From contig NZ_CP039290.1 in the NCBI RefSeq assembly GCF_004798705.1, positions 372,001 to 436,000 of the forward strand: a stretch of DNA of 64,000 bases. The letters run 5' to 3'. Positions 60,340 through 64,000 of the stretch are shown here, piece after piece. This stretch comes from Arthrobacter sp. PAMC25564. GTDB lineage: Bacteria; Actinomycetota; Actinomycetes; Actinomycetales; Micrococcaceae. Every line of letters starts with the position of its first letter. Position 1 is the first letter of the stretch. The notes beneath the pieces were generated by a model that searched no databases, had not been told where the DNA came from, and saw only the letters and a list, made by a program, of their open reading frames with translations. The position numbers were made by a program, and so were the translations under genes.

Positions 60340-61272
60340 TTAGTTGGCTCCCGAGAATTCTTTGTGCCGGGTGATGATCCAGCGGGCGATCATGTTTACG
60401 CCCAGGGTAATCAGGAACAGGACCAGGCCGGCCGCGATCAGTGTGCTCACCTTCAGGCCGCTGGCCTCAGGGAAGTTCAGTGCGATTTCGGCGGCGATGG
60501 TCTGGTTTCCGGACGTGATCAGGCTGGCGGTGAGGGCGCCGGAGGACAGCACCAGCGCGACGGCCATGGTCTCGCCGAGCGCACGGCCCAGGCCCAGCAT
60601 GACGGCGCTGATGATTCCCGGGCGGCCGAACGGCAGGACGGCCATCTTGATCATCTCCCAGCGCGTGGCTCCGAGTGCCAGCGCGGCTTCCTCGTGCAGC
60701 TTGGGGGTCTGCAGGAAGATTTCGCGGGTCAGGGAGGTGATGATGGGCAGCACCATAACGGCGAGCACGATGCCGGCCGTGAGGATGGTTTTGCCGGTGG
60801 CCGAGGCGGGGCCCTGGAAGATGGGCAGCCACCCCATGTTGGCCGCCAGCCAGTTGTAGGCCGGTGAGATCTCCTTGGCAAGGAATGCCGCGCCCCAGGC
60901 ACCGTAGACAACGGAAGGGATGGCGGCCAGCAGGTCGATCACGTAGCCAAGGCCGTTTGCCAGCTGGCGGGGCGCATAGTGGGAGATGAAGAGGGCCACG
61001 CCCATTGCGACGGGCGTGGCGATCACGAGGGCGATGACTGCCGCGATGAGCGTGCCGATGACGATCGGCCAGATGTAGGCAAAGAAGCCTGCCCCGCCCT
61101 GGATCTTGTCAGGCGACGCCACCAGCGCGGGGATCGACTGGATCACCAGGAACAGTGCAACACCGAAGAGCACGGCAAGGATCAGGCACCCAGCGGCCAA
61201 GGTGGCTCCGGAAAAGACTTTGTCCCCGGCGCGTCCTGCGCCCTGGGATCTTGTCAGGGAGTTGGTGGTCAC
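60340..61272 (-). CDS. pstC: Phosphate ABC transporter permease PstC
   Basis: A 310-residue permease with six helices. 'DLLAAIPSVVYGAWGAAFLAKEI' and the EAA-loop 'LHEEAALALGATRWEMIKMAVLPFGRPGIISAVMLGLGRALGETMAVALVLSSG' are PstC motifs. It lies about 200 bp after pstS, with a strong hairpin in the gap. Confidence 0.96.
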   Translation of the reverse strand: MTTNSLTRSQGAGRAGDKVFSGATLAAGCLILAVLFGVALFLVIQSIPALVASPDKIQGGAGFFAYIWPIVIGTLIAAVIALVIATPVAMGVALFISHYAPRQLANGLGYVIDLLAAIPSVVYGAWGAAFLAKEISPAYNWLAANMGWLPIFQGPASATGKTILTAGIVLAVMVLPIITSLTREIFLQTPKLHEEAALALGATRWEMIKMAVLPFGRPGIISAVMLGLGRALGETMAVALVLSSGALTASLITSGNQTIAAEIALNFPEASGLKVSTLIAAGLVLFLITLGVNMIARWIITRHKEFSGAN

Positions 61273-61371
61273 AAGCGATCCTTAGGGTTCGATCAGAATC
61301 GACTGCCTGTCCAGGATCTCTCTGGCGTCGGCAGCGGTGGAAAGTTTTTGAAGCTGGGGAGAAACACTTAA

Positions 61372-61422
61372 GTTCCCTGCCCCGGCGGGCGGTCTGTGAC
61401 CGCCCGGACCGGGACAGGGAAC
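61372..61422. terminator. Long hairpin between pstS and pstC
   Basis: GTTCCCTGCCCCGG and its partner CCGGGACAGGGAAC enclose an inner CGGGCGGTC-TGT-GACCGCCCG stem, so the full stem is over 20 bp. It lies behind the pstS stop on the minus strand and ends without a run of U. It may stop most transcripts, giving more PstS than PstCAB, or stabilise the pstS message. Confidence 0.75.
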
Positions 61423-61469
61423 CTGAGTCAGGCTGGTGTTTCCACTATGCCTTGGAGTGCGTCGTATCC

Positions 61470-62591
61470 CTAGGCCTTGGCCTTGATGGCGGTGATGGAT
61501 TTGAGTGCCTTGTCCTGCAGGGTCTTGGACAGCGGTGCAGACTTGGCGGCGTCAGCGGCAGCCTTCTGGCCGGAGTCGGAGACTACGTAGCTTTCGAAGG
61601 CCTTGACCAGGTCAGCAGTTGCCTGCGTGGCGTAGGTGGCGCAAACGACGTGGAAGGAGACGAGCACGATCGGGTAGGCGCCCTCGATGGTGGTCGTACG
61701 GTCCAGCTTGATGGAGAGGTCGTTGGCGTTGCGGCCGTCAACAGCCTTGCCGGCGTCGACTGCCTTGGCGGCGGCGTCTGCGGAGATCTTGGTGAAGGAC
61801 GAGCCGACCTTGATCTGGGCGGTGCCGAGCTTGCCGCTGACGGCGGAGTCATCGGCGTAGGTGACGGCACCGGGGGTGTCGGTGACGGTCTTGACGACGC
61901 CGGAGGTGCCCTTGGCGTTCTCCCCCTTGAGGGATGCGGGCCAGATGCCGGCAGCCTTGTCGGTCCAGACGGTGGGGGCAGCGGCGGCCAGGTAGTCCGT
62001 GAAGTTCTGGGTGGTTCCGGAGTCATCCGAGCGGTTGACCGGGGTCACCTTGAGGTCCGGAAGCTTGACGTCCGGGTTCAGGGCTGCAATGGCCGGGTCG
62101 TTCCAGTTGGCGATGGAGCCACGGAAGATCTTGGCAACGGTGTCGGCGTCGAGCTTCAGTTCCTTGACGTCCGGGAGGTTGAAGGCCACGGCGATCGGGG
62201 AAATGTAGACCGGGATGTTGATGGCGCCGTCAGGGCCGCACTTGTCCTTGGAGCTGGCGAACTCGTCATCCTTGAGGTAAGCATCGGAGCCGGCGAACTG
62301 GGCGGAACCGTCGAGGATCGCCTTGCGTCCGGCGCCGGAGCCGTCCGGGGAGTACTGCACGGTGGCACCCTGGTTTGCCGAGGCAAAGTTGGTCTTCCAC
62401 ACGTCCATGGCTGCACCCTGCGCGGAGGAGCCGATGCCCGTCAGCGTGCCGGTGACCTTCACGGCGGCCGCGGACGGCGTTGCGGACTGGGTGGCGTTCG
62501 TGGCGTTGTCTGAACCACAAGCGGTGAGCGCGAGTGCGCCGGCTGCGATAACAGCGACAGCCGCGTGGCGGCCGATGCGAAGTGCCTTCAC
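61470..62591 (-). CDS. pstS: Phosphate-binding lipoprotein PstS
   Basis: A 373-residue lipoprotein. The GTG at 62591, with AAGGGG 8 nt upstream, gives signal MKALRIGRHAAVAVIAAGAL and lipobox LTAC (ALALTACGSDN). The mature protein has the PstS motifs 'GTLTGIGSSAQGAAMDVWKTNFA' (phosphate-binding Ser), 'GSDAYLKDDEFA' and 'VNRSDDSGTTQNFTDYLA'. It captures phosphate outside the membrane for PstCAB. A longer frame upstream (from 62717) would cover the promoter and is rejected. Preceded by a PHO-box-like repeat. Confidence 0.97.
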   Translation of the reverse strand: MKALRIGRHAAVAVIAAGALALTACGSDNATNATQSATPSAAAVKVTGTLTGIGSSAQGAAMDVWKTNFASANQGATVQYSPDGSGAGRKAILDGSAQFAGSDAYLKDDEFASSKDKCGPDGAINIPVYISPIAVAFNLPDVKELKLDADTVAKIFRGSIANWNDPAIAALNPDVKLPDLKVTPVNRSDDSGTTQNFTDYLAAAAPTVWTDKAAGIWPASLKGENAKGTSGVVKTVTDTPGAVTYADDSAVSGKLGTAQIKVGSSFTKISADAAAKAVDAGKAVDGRNANDLSIKLDRTTTIEGAYPIVLVSFHVVCATYATQATADLVKAFESYVVSDSGQKAAADAAKSAPLSKTLQDKALKSITAIKAKA

Positions 62592-62713
62592 TAGATGTAC
62601 CCCTTCCAGGGATTTTCTGATGCGTGCCGGACCGGAGGCGTCCGGACAAAAGACTGTGAGTACTTTTTGTACCTTTATCGAAGGTAGGTGCCCCAGATGA
62701 AGAGAATTGGGGT

Positions 62714-62735
62714 CCAAAGTTAACGGAAGGTGAAC
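62714..62735 (-). promoter_or_regulatory. PHO-box-like direct repeat ahead of pstS
   Basis: On the minus strand GTTCACCTTCC is followed by GTTAACTTTGG, two 11-bp units with the GTTnAC core used by actinobacterial PhoP. They are about 125-145 bp upstream of the pstS start, as expected for phosphate-starvation control. Confidence 0.75.
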
Positions 62736-62859
62736 GGCGCCGGGACAGTGGCTTACAACTGCCGGGTTCCCATTGCGTTATGTGGGTCACAGTCGTAGTG
62801 GCGGGGGCGCGTGCCGTGCGGGTGCCCGGCGGGTGTTGCCAGCAAATAGACTGGTGGGC

Positions 62860-63987
62860 ATGGCCTCCGGTACTGGACTCTCCGCAAGCGCACGATTCCT
62901 GCGGGGCCGGGTCCGCACCGGTATTGTCAGGAGCCGCAACTCCCTGCTGCCGGCCGTCCAGATGACCGTCTGCGCCGTGGGGGCCTATGCCTTCGCGGAA
63001 TACGTCCTGGGCCATACGGGTCCGCTCTTTGCCGCCACTTCCTCCCTTATTGCGCTCGGTTTCTCCCGCGAGCCCCGGCTGCGCAGGGTGGTGGAGGTGG
63101 GCCTGGGCTGCACCCTGGGCATCGTGGTGGGTGATTTGCTGCTGCACTGGCTGGGGGCCGGAATCTGGCAGGCCGCCGTCGTCCTCTTCTTCTCCATCCT
63201 GCTGGCGCGCTTCCTGGACCGCGGCGTGATCTTCACTACCCAGCTGGGGCTGCAGTCCCTCCTGGTGGTGCTGCTACCCGCGCCGGCCGGTGGCCCGTTC
63301 ACCCGCAGCATCGACGCGCTCGTCGGCGGGACCTTCGCCCTGCTGGTGACCTTCCTCGTCCCGAAAGACCCGCGCCGGGAACCGCGCAACGACGTGAAGA
63401 AACTCCTGCACGAGCTGGCCGAGGTACTGCGGGAATGTTCCTCCGCCCTGCGGTACAGCGATTCCACCCAGGCCTGGCACGCCCTGATCCGCGGACGCAA
63501 CGTCCAGCCGCTCGTCGATTCCATGCGCCAGACCCTGCGCACCTCCGGCGAGGTGGCCACCCTGGCCCCGGCCTACCGGCGGCACCGGGACGAGCTGGAC
63601 CGGCTGGAGCAATCGGTGGACTTCATCGATCTTGCCCTGCGCAACAGCCGTGTCTTTGCCCGCCGGCTGACCAGCGCCATCAACCATGCCGCCCTCACGG
63701 ACGAGGCAACGGAGAACATCGCCGAGGTGCTGGACGAAACAGCCGCCGCCATCGACGAACTCTCCCTGGGCCTGGCGGAGCTGCACGACGGCGTCCGGCG
63801 GGCGCACCTGCGGACGGCCCGGACGGACCTGCGGGAGATCGCCGGCCGGCTGCATCCCCGGCTCCTGGACGTCCAGCTGCTCGAGGGCGAAACGGTGGTC
63901 ATGCTGTTCCGTCCGCTCATGGTGGACCTGCTCGAGGCCGCCGGGGTGGACTCCAAGGAAGCCCGGGACATCCTGCCGCCGCTGTAG
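62860..63987 (+). CDS. FUSC / aromatic-acid-exporter family membrane protein
   Basis: A 375-residue protein. Residues about 25-165 hold about five to six helices with 'RNSLLPAVQMTVCAVGAYAF', 'HTGPLFAATSSLIALGFSREPRLRRVVEVGLGCTLGIVVGD' (the typical ArAE/FUSC 'P-x-x-A-x-x-S-x-I' region). The remaining 200 residues form a soluble helical domain. The ATG at 62860 is chosen; a GTG two codons earlier is possible. It likely forms an efflux or membrane-stress channel; substrate unknown. It is divergent from pstS with the PHO box between them, so it might share phosphate control, but this is not shown. Confidence 0.8.
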   Translation: MASGTGLSASARFLRGRVRTGIVRSRNSLLPAVQMTVCAVGAYAFAEYVLGHTGPLFAATSSLIALGFSREPRLRRVVEVGLGCTLGIVVGDLLLHWLGAGIWQAAVVLFFSILLARFLDRGVIFTTQLGLQSLLVVLLPAPAGGPFTRSIDALVGGTFALLVTFLVPKDPRREPRNDVKKLLHELAEVLRECSSALRYSDSTQAWHALIRGRNVQPLVDSMRQTLRTSGEVATLAPAYRRHRDELDRLEQSVDFIDLALRNSRVFARRLTSAINHAALTDEATENIAEVLDETAAAIDELSLGLAELHDGVRRAHLRTARTDLREIAGRLHPRLLDVQLLEGETVVMLFRPLMVDLLEAAGVDSKEARDILPPL

Positions 63988-64000
63988 GCCGCCGCTGTCC

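Overview
The window is high-GC DNA (GTG and TTG starts, Ala/Arg-rich proteins, many ATGA stop/start overlaps) with the gene content of an actinobacterium. The Ku/LigD end-joining pair, the zinc-free ribosomal protein L36, the type IV pilus operon without secretin genes and the style of the conserved hypotheticals suggest a soil Micrococcaceae of the Arthrobacter group. This placement rests on family knowledge and was not tested by alignment. I see no rRNA, CRISPR array, transposase or prophage. One tRNA (Lys-UUU) is present.

Layout. 1-3.9 kb: end of an unidentified gene, a secreted glycosidase-like protein, then what looks like a zinc-limitation locus: a Zn/Mn-binding lipoprotein behind a Zur-like box, a His-rich peptide, a CobW-like C-terminal remnant and the cysteine-free L36. 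4.1-5.4 kb: an MFS exporter. 5.4-18 kb: a ten-gene type IV pilus operon on the minus strand (pilB-pilT-pilC-pilA-pilV-pilW-pilX-pilD-pilMN-pilO) with a PilM-PilN fusion. 18.1 kb: a 63-bp near-perfect palindrome. 18.2-22.6 kb: a GH65 disaccharide phosphorylase, beta-phosphoglucomutase and LacI regulator. 22.7-24.6 kb: an esterase and a stand-alone FabF-type ketosynthase. 24.9-29.1 kb: a fructose PTS operon (DeoR regulator, FruK, EIIABC) followed by HPr. 29.4-33 kb: divergent ku and ligD.

33-37.6 kb: a nucleoside salvage operon (nucleoside hydrolase, MFS transporter, ribokinase) divergent from a LacI regulator, with twin palindromic operators between. 37.8-44.1 kb: two small hydrophilic proteins, an MHS-family transporter, a FUSC membrane protein, an SDR, a GNAT enzyme and an acyltransferase-3 protein. 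44.2-50 kb: an acid-sugar operon (aldolase, GntP permease, LtnD-like dehydrogenase, DUF1537 kinase) with a divergent FadR-type regulator and a perfect operator palindrome. 50-55.4 kb: a CsoR/CstR-family sensor, SGNH hydrolase, dodecin, aldo/keto reductase, GlsB-type membrane protein, a frameshifted PrmC-like methyltransferase and a GGDEF protein. 55.4-64 kb: tRNA-Lys, a conserved hypothetical, a candidate free-standing structured small RNA, then phosphate uptake: a DUF47-PiT pair convergent with pstSCAB, with a PHO-box-like repeat ahead of pstS, and a last FUSC protein.

How the parts fit: three sugar modules feed central carbon metabolism. GH65 plus beta-PGM should give G6P, FruA/FruK fructose-1,6-bisphosphate, and the nucleoside hydrolase plus ribokinase ribose-5-phosphate. 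The acid-sugar cluster should end in a triose phosphate but lacks the usual decarboxylase and isomerase. The most unusual items are the candidate sRNA at 56467-56550, the acid-sugar cluster with an aldolase in place of the OtnC decarboxylase, the CsoR-family sensor without its metal-binding His, the zinc-sparing locus with a CobW remnant, and the pilus operon with its domain fusion and large minor pilins.
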